Shown here: positions 10,610-21,572 of the stretch, piece by piece | Numbering within the stretch: position 1 is the first letter of the stretch | How the letters are laid out: each line of letters opens with the position of its first letter | Origin: Hysterangium stoloniferum | Taxonomy: Eukaryota; Basidiomycota; Agaricomycetes; Hysterangiales; Hysterangiaceae | NCBI GenBank assembly: GCA_015178975.1 | Contig: WHVD01000019.1 | Location: 372,001 to 436,000 of the forward strand | Direction of reading: 5' to 3' | Length of the DNA stretch: 64,000 bases | Notes under the pieces: generated by a model | What the model saw: only the letters and a program-made list of their open reading frames with translations | What the model was told of the DNA's origin: nothing | The model's database searches: none | Made by a program: the position numbers and the translations under genes

Positions 10610-11908
10610 ATGCCTCCGAGGAAAAATGCCAAGCCTAGCGGCGAAGCAGAATCTTCCACTCTCAAGTCTCCTTTTCTGTATACAGCCCGAGCTACTCAGA
10701 AAACTCCGCTACCAGAAACCTCCGAAGAATCTCGCTTTGTGGAGATTACCGGCGATGCTGAAGAAGTAACTGAAGCAACCGATCCCGAAGCAACTGAGGA
10801 GATTAACAATCAACCAGTTTCGGAACACGAACCCGAGGATGGTGACCAACCTCAGGCTAGTGGCTCCAAGAAGTCTGCAAAGAAGAAACCGGCTCTCGAC
10901 CCTGAAGAAACATGGGAATTGTTTTCAGGTACACTAGGATCCCTTAATGAATTCCTTAAAAGCAATATCAAGGAAAAGGAACCTGGGCAAACCCGAGTCA
11001 ACAAACCCGAGCCATTTACTGGCTCAAACCCGAAGAAATTGCCGACATTCCTTATGCAATGTCGATTCAACTTTCGGGACCGCCCGGCTGCATTCGCAAC
11101 GGATGACCGAAAGGTAAACTTCGCACTCTCATACCTTAAGGATTCCGCAGCAGCCTGGTTTGAACCCGCATTTTCTGGCCTCACCTCTGAAGACCCCGAT
11201 TGGCTCCACGATTGGGATGCCTTTGTCGAGGAACTCGAAACCAACTTCGGCCCCTACGACCAAACCGGCGATGCCGAAACCGCGCTTTCTAATCTCAAAA
11301 TGAAAGACACTCAGCGCATCACCGATTATATCGTCCAGTTCAACAACCTCGCCGCGCGTTGCGACTGGGGCGATTCGGCCCTCCGTTACCAGTTTTACTC
11401 CGGCCTTCCGTCTCGCCTCAAAGACGAAGTCTCCAAAGGAGAGACCGGCAAGCCGAAAACCCTCCCTCTCATGCGCCTGAAAGCCCAAAACGCAGACGCT
11501 CGATACTGGGAACGACGTTCGGAAATCAGTCGCGAAAACCCGTCGGACAAAAAATCATCGGACAACAAAAATGCCAATAAGTCTGGTAACCAAAACACCA
11601 ATATAACTGGCAACTCGACTTCCGATAAGAAGTCCGAAAACAAAGGGTCTAACGACAAAAAAGGCAAGGGCAAACAGTCGAATAAGTCTCAAGACAAAGA
11701 CAAACCCGACCTAACTGGCAAACTCGGCTCCGATGGCAAGCTCCTACCACAGGAAAAGCAACGCCGAATGGACAACAACCTTTGTTTGTTGTGTGCAGAT
11801 CCCGGACACCGAGTCGCTGCATGCCCAAAAGCCACAAAAGCCCGATCGGCCAACACGGCCACGACCTCACAACCGGCCAAGCCGGCTGCCGAGTCGAAAA
11901 AAGATTAA
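10610..11908 (+). CDS. gag: Gag of gypsy element A
   Basis: 432 residues, starting with MPPRKNAKPS, the first ATG after the primer site. An acidic N-terminal region is followed by the retrotransposon Gag core (about residues 130-300, including AAAWFEPAFSG, WDAFVEELETNFGP and YSGLPSRLKDE). A Lys/Asn/Ser-rich linker precedes a CCHC zinc knuckle (CLLCADPGHRVAAC, C-X2-C-X4-H-X4-C). Gag forms the particle and binds the RNA. The frame ends in TCG AAA AAA GAT TAA and overlaps pol, which lies in the -1 frame. The reading frame is intact. Confidence 0.95.
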   Translation: MPPRKNAKPSGEAESSTLKSPFLYTARATQKTPLPETSEESRFVEITGDAEEVTEATDPEATEEINNQPVSEHEPEDGDQPQASGSKKSAKKKPALDPEETWELFSGTLGSLNEFLKSNIKEKEPGQTRVNKPEPFTGSNPKKLPTFLMQCRFNFRDRPAAFATDDRKVNFALSYLKDSAAAWFEPAFSGLTSEDPDWLHDWDAFVEELETNFGPYDQTGDAETALSNLKMKDTQRITDYIVQFNNLAARCDWGDSALRYQFYSGLPSRLKDEVSKGETGKPKTLPLMRLKAQNADARYWERRSEISRENPSDKKSSDNKNANKSGNQNTNITGNSTSDKKSENKGSNDKKGKGKQSNKSQDKDKPDLTGKLGSDGKLLPQEKQRRMDNNLCLLCADPGHRVAACPKATKARSANTATTSQPAKPAAESKKD

Positions 11909-14900
11909 GCAACTCTCTGGATTCCGTGCGGTTGGAGAGTTGCGTTGAATCTCCTCGCACACCGGAAAATTGTCATCTTAACGCATCCGCATTGTATGAT
12001 CCTAATTCTTTGTTCATAAATCTTACTTCGGAACCTCTCGGGAGTTTCACTTTTCGAGCTCTCATAGATTCAGGTTCAACCCATTGTTTTATAGATACAA
12101 GTTTTTCCAGAAAAAATCAGTTGAAAACCTATGCAATAGATCCGATTCCGCTTCGACTTTTTGATGGTACCTCAAACTCCGTAATCTCGCAAGCCTGCGA
12201 ACTCCGACTTCGGTTCCCGTGTGGAACCTTTCAGACAGTTACGTTTTTTGTAACACAGTTGGACTCGAGCTGCTCCGTGGTTCTAGGACATAACTGGCTC
12301 ACCCGCTATAATCCGTTGATTGATTGGGTATTGGGCAGTATCCATTTCCGAACCCCGTCGGCACCCGATACGACTGTTCCGTTTCCGCCTGTTTCGGCAA
12401 ATATGGCCTCTACAGCACCTCCAGCCCCCGTGGCAAATCCGAGCTCTCCGCCGCCTGTCTCTCTAATAAACGCCGCAGCTTTTATGAGAGCCATCAATTT
12501 GGACGGCTCCCGAGCATTTACAGTCAATCTTAAAGTTGACGAAGTCACCGGTCGCTTTGCATCCCCGGTGACCGAACCGATCACAGATTTAGAAGGTGTT
12601 CCTAAAAAATACCATGAATTTGCAGATGTCTTCAGTAAACAAAAAGCCGATCGACTCGCCCCTCACAGGCCTTACGATTTGAAAATTGATATTGAAGATG
12701 GTTCACATCCGCCCCTAGGCCCAGTTTATCCTCTCTCGCAGTCCGAATTATCGGCTATCCGAGATTTCTTGGATGAACATTTGGCTATAGGTTTTATCCG
12801 ACCCTCAAAGTCTCCCTATGGAGCCCCTGTCCTATTCGTTCGGAAAAAAGACGGTTCCCTTCGACTTTGCGTTGACTTTCGAGGACTAAACGCGATTACT
12901 CGAAAAGACAAGTACCCATTACCATTAATCTCCGATTTACTCGACGCCCCTCGGAAGGCCCGAATTTATACAAAGATAGATCTCAAACACGCCTATCATT
13001 TGGTTCGGATCGCCGAAGGCGACGAATGGAAAACGGCTTTTCGCACTCGCTATGGCTCCTTTGAATGGTTAGTAATGCCTTTCGGCCTCACCAACGCTCC
13101 GTCGGTCTTTCAACGTTTTATCAACGATGTCTTTTCCGACCTCCTTGACGTCTTTGTCATTGTGTACCTAGACGACATCCTCATCTTCTCCGAAGACCCT
13201 ACACTTCATGATGAACACGTCCGTGAAGTCCTCCGAAGACTCCGAAAACATGGTCTTTTTGCGAATGGTAAAAAATGTTCTTTTGATGTCGACACGGTTG
13301 AATACTTAGGCTTCATGATGGGACCCGATGGTCTCCGCATGGACGACGCTAAAATTCAAGTCATTCAAGATTGGCCGGAACCCCGAAAGGTTAAAGATAT
13401 TCAATCCTTTTTAGGCTTCGCCAATTTTTATCGCCGTTTCATTCACAATTACTCAAAAATTACCGTTCCGCTCACTCGTCTTACTCGCAAAGACACCCCG
13501 TGGAATTTCTCCGAAGAATGCCGATCGGCATTCCAGGAATTGAAAAGTGCGTTTACATCCGCCCCTATCTTGTCGCACTGGAAACCCGACGTTCAACTCA
13601 TCGTGGAAACTGATGCTTCGGACTATGCGCTTGCCGCGATATTGTCCATTCTGGACACCGATGGTGAAGTACACCCAGTAGCTTTTCTGTCTCGCACATT
13701 TTCGGCGCCCGAACTCAACTACGACGTTCACGATAAGGAATTACTCGCAATCTTTGAAGCTTTCAAGACATGGCGACATTATTTGGAGGGCTCGGCCCAC
13801 CCGGTAGATGTTATTACAGACCACAAAAATTTAGTTTACTTTTCAACCACAAAACTTCTCACCCGTCGACAAGCTCGATGGTCCGAATACCTCTCCGCTT
13901 TCAACATGGTAATCCGCTTCCGTCCCGGCCGCCTTGGTGGAAAACCCGACGCTATGACTAGACGATGGGACGTCTATCCTAAAGAGGGGAGTAGCGACTA
14001 CGCCACAGTTAATCCGCATAATTTCAAACCTATGTTTTCATCGGAACAACTGTCCGCATCTATCCGAGCCACTTACCTCATTCATCCAGTCTTGCGAAGT
14101 GTTATCCTTATGGATACCGAAAAGTTACATCAAGACATGCTATCGGCAATTCCATTAGACCCAGTCACCAAAGCACACCTCGATAACCCGTCCGACCCCG
14201 ATCAGCCCCGATGGTCATTAGACTCACAAGGTTTCATTCGACTTGACAATCGCATTTATGTACCGGATTCCGACACCCTTCGGCTGCGAATCCTACAACA
14301 TAAGCACGACCACCCAATCTCAGGACATTTCGGCCTCAATAAGACCCTCTCACTCATTAGAAGAGAATATACATGGCCCGGCATCCGAGATTTTGTTAAG
14401 CACTATTGTAAATCCTGTACTACGTATTTACGCTCTAAATCACAGCGACACAAACCATATGGCCTACTCAAACAATTACCGATACCGGAAAAACCCTGGA
14501 ACTCGATCTCTATGGATTTTATCGAGCACCTACCGGCATCCTAAGGTCACACAGCAATCCTAGTTGTTGTGGATCGGCTCTCAAAGCAAAGTATTTTCAT
14601 TCCAACATATGACACGATAACATCTGTACAGTTAGCTGAATTATTCGTTACCCACGTATTTTCCAAGCATGGCGTTCCGTCGCATGTCACATCCGATCGC
14701 GGCTCCGAGTTTGTCTCTCACTTCTTTAGGTCACTCGGAAAAGCACTAGACATGAAGTTACACTTCACTTCGGGCTATCACCCGGAAGGCGATGGACAAA
14801 CTGAACGCATGAATCAAACCTTGGAGCAATACATCCGTGTCTATTGCAACTATCAACAAGACAATTGGAAATCACTACTACCGCTGGCCGAATTCGCATA

Positions 14901-15594
14901 CAACAACGCACCAAATGCCACTACTGGCATTTCGCCTTTCTTCGCAAATAAAGGCTACAACCCCAACATCGCAATCCACCCGGAACGCGATCTCGCATCC
15001 GCCCGTGCTCAAGACTTTGTTACAAACCTCGACGAGCTACATCAAGAACTTCGTAAAACTATCGCAATGGCTCAAGAACGATACCAACGGTCTGCGGATA
15101 AAAACCGACTTCCACCTCCTGATTTCAAGATCGGAGACCGAGTATTCGTTAAAGCCGAGTTTTTCCGAACTACTAGACCTTCTAAGAAGCTCTCTGAAAA
15201 ATATTTAGGTCCTTTCGAAGTTATAGCACAAGCCGGCACACTTTCATGGACGCTTCGGCTCCCCGACAACATGCGTGCAGTGCACCCGGTATTTCATGTA
15301 TCTATGTTAGAACCTTGTGTTCCTAACAATATACCGGATCGCATACAGCCACCACCTCCACCCGTGATTATTGATGGGGAACCCGAATTCGAGATATCAG
15401 AAATCCTAGACTCAAAAATCGACAATCGCCGACGCTCATGCAAATTACTTTATTTGGTCAAATGGGCTGGCTATGAAGGTACAGATGAAGAAACTTCATG
15501 GATCCTAGCTACAGAGCTCGGTAATGCCTCGGAAATCGTTTTAGGGTTTCACCAAGCTTATCCGAACAAACCCGGTCCTCTCAATTCCTTATAA
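11782..15594 (+). CDS. pol: Pol of gypsy element A: protease, RT, RNase H, integrase, chromodomain; one premature stop
   Basis: Open in the -1 frame relative to gag across the overlap 11782-11908. In order: protease (LIDSGSTHCFID), reverse transcriptase (YLDDILIFS; GLTNAPSVFQRF), RNase H (ETDASDYALAAIL), the integrase HHCC zinc domain (HPISGHFGLNKTL ... CKSC), integrase core (SMDF; TSDRGSEF; GQTERMNQTLEQ) and a C-terminal chromodomain (LYLVKWAGYEGTDEETSW). A TAA at 14542-14544 interrupts the frame just after EHLPAS. The same frame continues to 15594, and relics have a Glu codon there, so this is one point mutation. The copy is probably defective in integrase unless the stop is read through. 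Confidence 0.95.
11896..11902 (+). promoter_or_regulatory. candidate -1 frameshift site, gag to pol
   Basis: G AAA AAA, aligned with gag codons AAA AAA, sits one codon before the gag stop. Slipping by -1 enters the pol frame (continuing RLSNSLDSV). The D relic keeps an A-run at the same place (41882-41891). Confidence 0.5.
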
Positions 15595-15847
15595 GACTAT
15601 CACGCGGTACCCGACCTTTTTCCGACTATGCCTTATGTTTTCACGCTATGATTTGTTTGTTTAAAAAGAAAAACCGATATATTTCACTATCTAATTTTCT
15701 CCCTCTACAACTTCTCCCTCCTCTCCGACCTCCGAACCCACCTCCGCACTGACAGCCACCGATACCACATCACCGACCTTCTCCGAAACCCCAATTTCAT
15801 GCCCACCGCAACTCCAGCCTTGCGCTAACAGATATTGTCAGTAAGGT

Positions 15848-16174
15848 TCACAAAAGACACCAGAGCCGACTCACTTTTCCCTCCCGCTTTTTTTTCGCCG
15901 CCTCCTCCCGTGCCCGATCGGCCTCCTGCTGCTTGTTCTTTGCAAGCACTGCTTCCCAGTGCTTGCGCGCGGCCTCTTCTGCCGCCTGTTTCTTTTCCTC
16001 GGCCTCGATGGCCGCCAACTCCTCCTTCTCTTTCTGCTCCTCCTCTTCACGCGCCTTTTTCTTCTGCTCGAGTATACGCCGACGCTCTTTCGCGTTCGCC
16101 GTACCACTCGGCGCCGACATGGGCGCAACTGTTAACCTAACCGGGAAGGGCTTTGACCCCGAGCCTATGGTCAT
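15848..16174 (-). CDS. antisense accessory ORF of element A, charged coiled coil
   Basis: 108 residues on the strand opposite to pol, between pol and the 3' LTR. The context CACCATGACC is favourable, and TATAAAAG (minus, 16232-16225) lies about 50 nt upstream. A second in-frame ATG begins MSAPSGTANAKERRR. Most of the protein is a Lys/Glu/Ala-rich coiled coil (AREEEEQKEKEELAA, KKQAAEEAARKHWEA). It matches in position and composition the accessory genes of the family-D elements but lacks their cysteine cluster. Near its end a GTGAGT donor, TTACTGAC branch and TTAG acceptor (about 15877 down to 15828) may form an intron, so the C-terminus is uncertain. No known function. Confidence 0.65.
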   Translation of the reverse strand: MTIGSGSKPFPVRLTVAPMSAPSGTANAKERRRILEQKKKAREEEEQKEKEELAAIEAEEKKQAAEEAARKHWEAVLAKNKQQEADRAREEAAKKKREGKVSRLWCLL

Positions 16175-16224
16175 GGTGGTTAGAGGAAGGGAAGTGGAAT
16201 TTCAAGCGCCAGGAACTCTCAAAC

Positions 16225-16232
16225 TTTTATAT
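16225..16232 (-). promoter_or_regulatory. TATA box of accessory ORF, element A
   Basis: TATAAAAG on the minus strand, about 50 nt before the ATG at 16174. It lies inside the element, about 115 bp from the 3' LTR. Confidence 0.5.
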
Positions 16233-16347
16233 GCAAACTTTTGCCGAGTCACATGATGTTTGACACACCCAGCCGTACCCGACAAGTTTTTACGTACGGG
16301 ATCTAGATTTTCGGCCTCCTTGGGATTTCGGCCAAAAGGGGAGATAC

Positions 16348-17067
16348 TGTTACGACCGTGTCGCAACCCTATCGGCCCCGAGGTTATCGCCACTTGTCAA
16401 CGTTTCAAGTCGTCCCCTCGGAAACCATCGGCCCCGAAGCTGACGAATGTTTCGTGAAGATCAAACTCCATTTACGCCCACGTCAAATAACTCGTATTGT
16501 CTGGTCAAACTTTGATACGTCCCCTTTATTATGTTGATCCGTTCAATCTTATGTTTCGCATATGTCTATCTATATTTGTAGTCCTCGAACCATTTCCTTT
16601 TATCGTAATTCCGCTCTCGGTTATCATCGGCCTCCGAACTAATCATAAACTTCCCGTTCCTAGTCAAGCTTATTGTTAATACCGTGTTCCGCCCTTCTCC
16701 CCATTAGTATTTTCCAGACGCCTGTTACTTGTATATGAACCCGCTGTAATTGTAGTTACTAGACAATCAGAATATCGACTCAGAACACCCTCATACACCT
16801 GTATCAGTCTCATACTAAGACTTCCCCCATCCGCCTTCGCGTGCGCTCGCCCACTCCCGGCCCCGACCCCTTGGCCCGACGCTCGACTTGTCCTTCGATT
16901 CCGATCGGTATCACGCCGAAAGGTACTCACTAGGACTAGTCTTCGCCCGCCCGAAATTTAAGGACATCCTGCGGATATTTGCGAGGGCGCAGCCCATAAG
17001 CTGAAGCCAAGTCCTTCCGATCGGTCCCTGTCGGCCACCGACATTAGTCAGTTTCCAGTTCTTAACA
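16348..17067 (+). repeat. 3' LTR of element A
   Basis: 720 bp, with the two differences from the 5' LTR given above. It is preceded by the purine-rich AAAAGGGGAGA tract (16334-16344). Confidence 0.97.
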
Positions 17068-17072
17068 TAACT

Positions 17073-17652
17073 GCAAGCACCTACACTTGCAGAATCTAGA
17101 ACTCTTTGTCAGCAAGTTGAACTTAGCTAATCATCTAAGTTCCCCCAGCCTCACAGCCACCCCTTAGGCTTATTAAATACATAATAAACCTAATAAGTAT
17201 TCTCACTGAAATCCCTGCCAACACTTAGATTATTCAAGGCCCATACCTAAGTTAGTGAATTAATCAAGTACAAGCACTGAATTAATCCAATACAAATTAT
17301 TCTCTCTATTAATAAAATATTTAACTCTTTGTTAAATATCTATTAATAGTTACAAATAAGCATACAAGAAAATGAAGCTTTATGTCAAGTCTCTGCTAAG
17401 TTACTGTGCATATACTCAGCTTTTAGCCCCTATTCTCAAGGAATAGCTGTTTATTTGCTAAAAGACTCATACACAGTTCTATTGAACCTTTCAATAATAA
17501 AAATTAGCATTGATTTTAGTTGTTTAAGCTTAATAGCACAACTAATTAATCTATCAGTATTTAAATTACTGGACCTTTGCTTGTTTTATTGTTGAAGCTC
17601 TGTGACACTATAGCATATATTGAGCTATTTAAGAGAAACCCCTAAATACATT
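17073..17652. other. right part of element J, no gene
   Basis: AT-rich. Positions 17528-17655 are nearly identical to 50205-50331. Confidence 0.5.
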
Positions 17653-17850
17653 ACAGAATTGCTCAGTGTCCATAATCATAATGCTACGCATAATTGGATG
17701 GTAGAGAGAAGTTGCTCGGATAGATGTGGAAAGTTACTGTGTTGTAAAAACCAGTTTCATGTTGTGTGGATTAACAATGGTGTAGTTACTTTCTCCCTCT
17801 TTAGGATAGATGTCCCATCGTCGAGTCATGGCATCCAGTTTTCCACCAAG

Positions 17851-18809
17851 GAGGATAACCCAAAACTTTTAAAATGATTTATTCAATAAAGTATATACAT
17901 TCATAATGTTTGCTGTAGAATTAATATTTAATCAAATTCAGTTGATTAGGTATCACTCTGAAGAATGCAAAAATATTAATATTTATCCTATATCTGACAA
18001 AATTTAGTCAAACAATCATCTGTAGATTATTCTTTTGGAATAAATTGCACAATGGGGATTGGTACCCCAGATAGTTCTGGCTAACTCTCTAAACCAACCA
18101 AATTTAAATTATATGAAATATATTTGAAAGTTTGCTTGTATACAAGAGAATACATCATAACCCAAAGATTAAGTCATAACCCAAATAATCTAGGTTAACC
18201 CAAATAATCTAGGTTAACCCAAATAATCTAGGTTAACCCAAATAATCTAGGTTAACCCAAATAATCTAGGTTAACCCAAATAATCTAGGTTAACCCAAAT
18301 AATCTAGGTTAACCCAAATAATCTAGGTTAACCCAAATAATCTAGGTTAACCCAAATAATCTAGGTTAACCCAAATAATCTAGGTTAACCCAAATAATCT
18401 AGGTTAACCCAAATAATCTAGGTTAACCCAAATAATCTAGGTTAACCCAAATAATCTAGGTTAACCCAAATAATCTAGGTTAACCCAAATAATCTAGGTT
18501 AACCCAAATAATCTAGGTTAACCCAAATAATCTAGGTTAACCCAAATAATCTAGGTTAACCCAAATAATCTAGGTTAACCCAAATAATCTAGGTTAACCC
18601 AAATAATCTAGGTTAACCCAAATAATCTTGTGTAACTATGTTATTTGTGTGTATTTTAAAAGGGCATGCATATTTTAAAGATGAAATTTCAGATAATTAA
18701 ATATAAACTCATAGAATAAGTTGTCATGGCCAGAAAGAATAGTCTCACTTAAAGAATATGAGGGTTATTCAGTAAAATTTTGTATATTCAATAAAGTGTG
18801 ACCATCCTC
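17851..18809 (-). mobile_element. TIR element H (copy 1) with expanded tandem array
   Basis: Ends GAGGATAACC and ATCCTC form short inverted termini, with TSD ccaag at 17846-17850 and 18810-18814. Pol flanks join cleanly across it (GLLG to GGKLDAM). Outside the array it matches 58772-59389 and 44442-45824 in inverse orientation. Noncoding and MITE-like; superfamily unknown. Confidence 0.75.
18178..18628. repeat. 19-bp tandem repeat, about 24 copies
   Basis: The unit AACCCAAATAATCTAGGTT is repeated almost perfectly over about 450 bp. The junctions create the palindrome GGTTAACC. It lies inside H1 where the other H copies have only one to three related units. Confidence 0.97.
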
Positions 18810-21572
18810 CCAAGAAGTCCGGATTGGAAATGGATAATCATGTTGAAAGTGGAGAGAAATTTGGACCAGCAGACTTGCTGTCGGGTCAAAGGTTTAGTGG
18901 TAGAAAAATACTCCAAATTTTTGTGATTGGTAACAATATCAACAGGAGTTGTGGAACCTTCAAGGTAGTGCCACCAATGTTTGAAAGCCTCAAAGATTGC
19001 CAAAAGTTCCTCATCATGAACATTATAATTGAGTTCAGGAACTGAAAGCATCCAAGAAAGAAATGTGACTGGGTGAATTTCACCATTGGAATCTTGAATG
19101 GAAAGAATTGTAGCAATTGCATAATCAGAAGCACAATAATCAGAATATCAGGTTTCCAATGAGAAAGAATTGGAGTGGAAGTGAAGGCATTTTTTGGAGT
19201 CTGAAAAGCAGAATGGCATTTGTCATCAAAAACCCATGGTTGAGATTTACGGGTAAGGTGAGTGAGTGGTCTTGTAATATCCAAATAGTTCTGAATAAAT
19301 CAATAGTAGAAATTTGTGAAACCTAAAAATAACTGGATATCCTTGACTTTCGGTGGTTTGGGCCAATCACAGACAACTTGAACCTTGGTTTCATCCATAT
19401 GGAGACCGTCAGGTCCAATAATGAAACCTAAATATTCAGTAGAATCCATGTCAAAATAGCATTTTTTACCATTAGTGAAAAGACCTTTTTTTTGGAGTTT
19501 TCGGAAAACTTTGTGGACCTGCTTGTCATGAAGAGCAGGATCCTTGGAAAATACCAAGATGTCATCCAAGTAGACTATAACACATACATCAAGCATGTTG
19601 GAAAATATATCTAATATATCATTAACAAAACATTGAAAAGTGGAAGGAGCATTGGTAAGGCCAAAAGGCATTACCAACCATTCAAAGGATCCATAGCAGG
19701 TCCAGAAAGCAGTCTTCCCTTCATCACCTTCAGCAATTCAGACCAAATGATAGGTGTGTTTAAGGTCTATTTTAGTGTAAATCTGAGCTTTCTGTGAGGG
19801 CATCAAGTAAATCAGTAATGAGTGAAAGTGGATACTTATCTTTCTGTGGTATAGAATTTAAACCTCAGAAATCAACATAGAGTCAAAGGGAACCATCCTT
19901 TTTCCTGACAAAAAGGATGGGCACTCCATACAGGGACTTTGAGGGATGGATAAAACCTATTGACAAATGTTCATCCAAGAACTCCCAAATAGACACAAGT
20001 TCTGATTGGGACAACAGGTACATAAATAGGTCCTAAGGGTGGGTTTAAACCAGGCTCAATATTGATTTTTAAGTCATAAGGTCTATGTGGTGCGAGCCAG
20101 TCAGCTTTCTGCTTACTGAAAATATCTGTGAAATCATGGTATTTTTTGGGAACTCCTTCCAGGTCAGCTTTTAGCTCAGATCATTCTGGAGTTGTAAAAT
20201 GTCCAGATGCTTCATCAACTTTTAAGCTGATTGAAAAAACACTGTGATCCATCCAGTTTACTCACCTTAACAAATGCTGCAGCATTGATGAGAGAGATTT
20301 TCAGAGTTTCGGAGGTTTTGGTAGAAGCCAGAGATGCCGTAGAGACTGAAGAGGCTCTGGCCAGATTAGATGCTGCAGGAGGAATGGAAGTGTTGGGAAT
20401 CTGGAAATTAATACTGCCCAATACCCAGTCAATCAACAGATTATATTGGGTGAGCCAGTTGTACCCAAGAATGACTGAACAACTAGAGTCCAACTGTGTT
20501 ACAAGAAAGTAACCATCTGGGATGTTCCACATGGGAACCAGATAGACATGTCACAGGCTTGAGTAATTCCTGTGTTGCTAGTGCCATCAAACAGATGCAA
20601 GGAAATTGCAAGAATAGAGTGGAGTTTCAGATTATGTTTTATAGCAAAGGTGGTATCTACAAAACAGTATGTGGAGCCAGAATCTATCAGAGCTCAAAAT
20701 ACTAAATTTCCAAGAAGGTCAGAAACAAGTTTTACAAATAATGAGTTGGGATTAAAGAGAGTGGATGCATTGAGATGGATAATCTCAGAAACACAGAGAG
20801 TGTCAATGCAACCCTCTGTCTGTGCAGATTCCAGAGGGTTGCTTACTCTTTTTTCAACTCTGTGGCAGGTTTTTCCTTGGACATTGTAGTCATAGTGGAA
20901 GTTGCCATGTGAGCCTTGGAATAGTTACATAGACTTAATGGTGCAATTGGAAACCTTGTGTCCACCTTTTCCACAGAAAAGACAGAGATCATTATCCATG
21001 TGATGTTGTTTCTCCTTTGGGGTGAGTTTACCGTTGGAACCTAACAGGTGGGAAATGTTGGGTTTATCAGAAGTTGACTGTTTTTCCTTGTTGGATTTTT
21101 TGTCTTTCTTCTGATCATGATTTGATTTGTCAGTATTAGTGCCAGAGTTGCCGGTGTTATTGCCAGAGTTACTGTATTGCCAGAAGACTTGCTAGTCGAC
21201 ACCTTATTGCCTTGGAAACATTCCATCAGATTTTCTCAGGAAATGTCTGCTTTTCATTCCCAATAGCAGGCATTGGATGTCTGAGCTTTCATCTTCATGA
21301 GTTGGAGAGTTTTCAGCTTTCCATCTTTGCAGATGTCATCTTTTAGGTATGACAGAAGACCCATATAGAAATGGTGCCTGAGGGCAGAATCATCCCATCC
21401 ACAGCATGCAGCAAGGGTATTGAACTTGACAAGATAATTGGAAACTTGTGGGATTCTCCTTCATCTTATGCATCATTAGTTCATTTTTTGCTTTGCCAAA
21501 TTGATTGTAAGGTCCAAAGTTAGTTTCCAGTTCTTTGACAAATTTGTTCCAGTCATCAAGCCACACAGGTGT

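Larger units (their letters stand above)
9852..17067 (+). mobile_element. Ty3/gypsy chromovirus A, nearly complete and young
   Basis: 7216 bp with 720-bp LTRs, TSD taact (9847-9851, 17068-17072), a self-priming primer site, gag, pol with chromodomain, an antisense accessory gene and a polypurine tract (about 16334-16344). The LTRs differ at two positions that I could find (9959 C / 16455 T; 10421 T / 16917 C), both CpG-to-TpG type. It is much richer in CpG than the relics around it. The only obvious coding defect is one in-frame stop in pol at 14542. Confidence 0.97.
9170..17653. mobile_element. element J, AT-rich, containing gypsy element A
   Basis: It interrupts the family-D pol between codons for the MDTE region: pol stops at 17655 and resumes at 9165 on the minus strand. 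On the minus strand J begins TGTAATGTATTTAGGGG. The same terminus abuts a different pol site at 50331, which argues that it is a real element end. About 1.26 kb remain without element A. No coding region is seen; the class is unknown, perhaps a solo LTR. Confidence 0.45.
17655..21572 (-). pseudogene. gypsy pol and gag C-terminal relic, family D left copy
   Basis: Minus-strand segments with stops and shifts cover the gag core and linker (about 21570-21000), protease region, RT (VMPFGLTNAPSTFQCF, VIVYLDDILVFS at 19677-19300), RNase H (ELNYNVHDEELLAIFEAF) and the linker to integrase (near 17840-17660). It is interrupted by element H1 at 17851-18809. Gag continues beyond LTR I at 21896-22763. Confidence 0.9.

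Noticed and set aside
15835-16140. Plus-strand 101-codon frame opposite the accessory ORF (Pro/Ser-rich).
   Set aside because: It is the shadow of the Lys/Glu-rich antisense coiled coil; codons for K/E/A on one strand read as S/P/F/L/R on the other.
18178-18628. CRISPR-like array or telomere repeat.
   Set aside because: The 19-bp units are directly adjacent without spacers, the genome is eukaryotic, and the unit is not a telomere motif.
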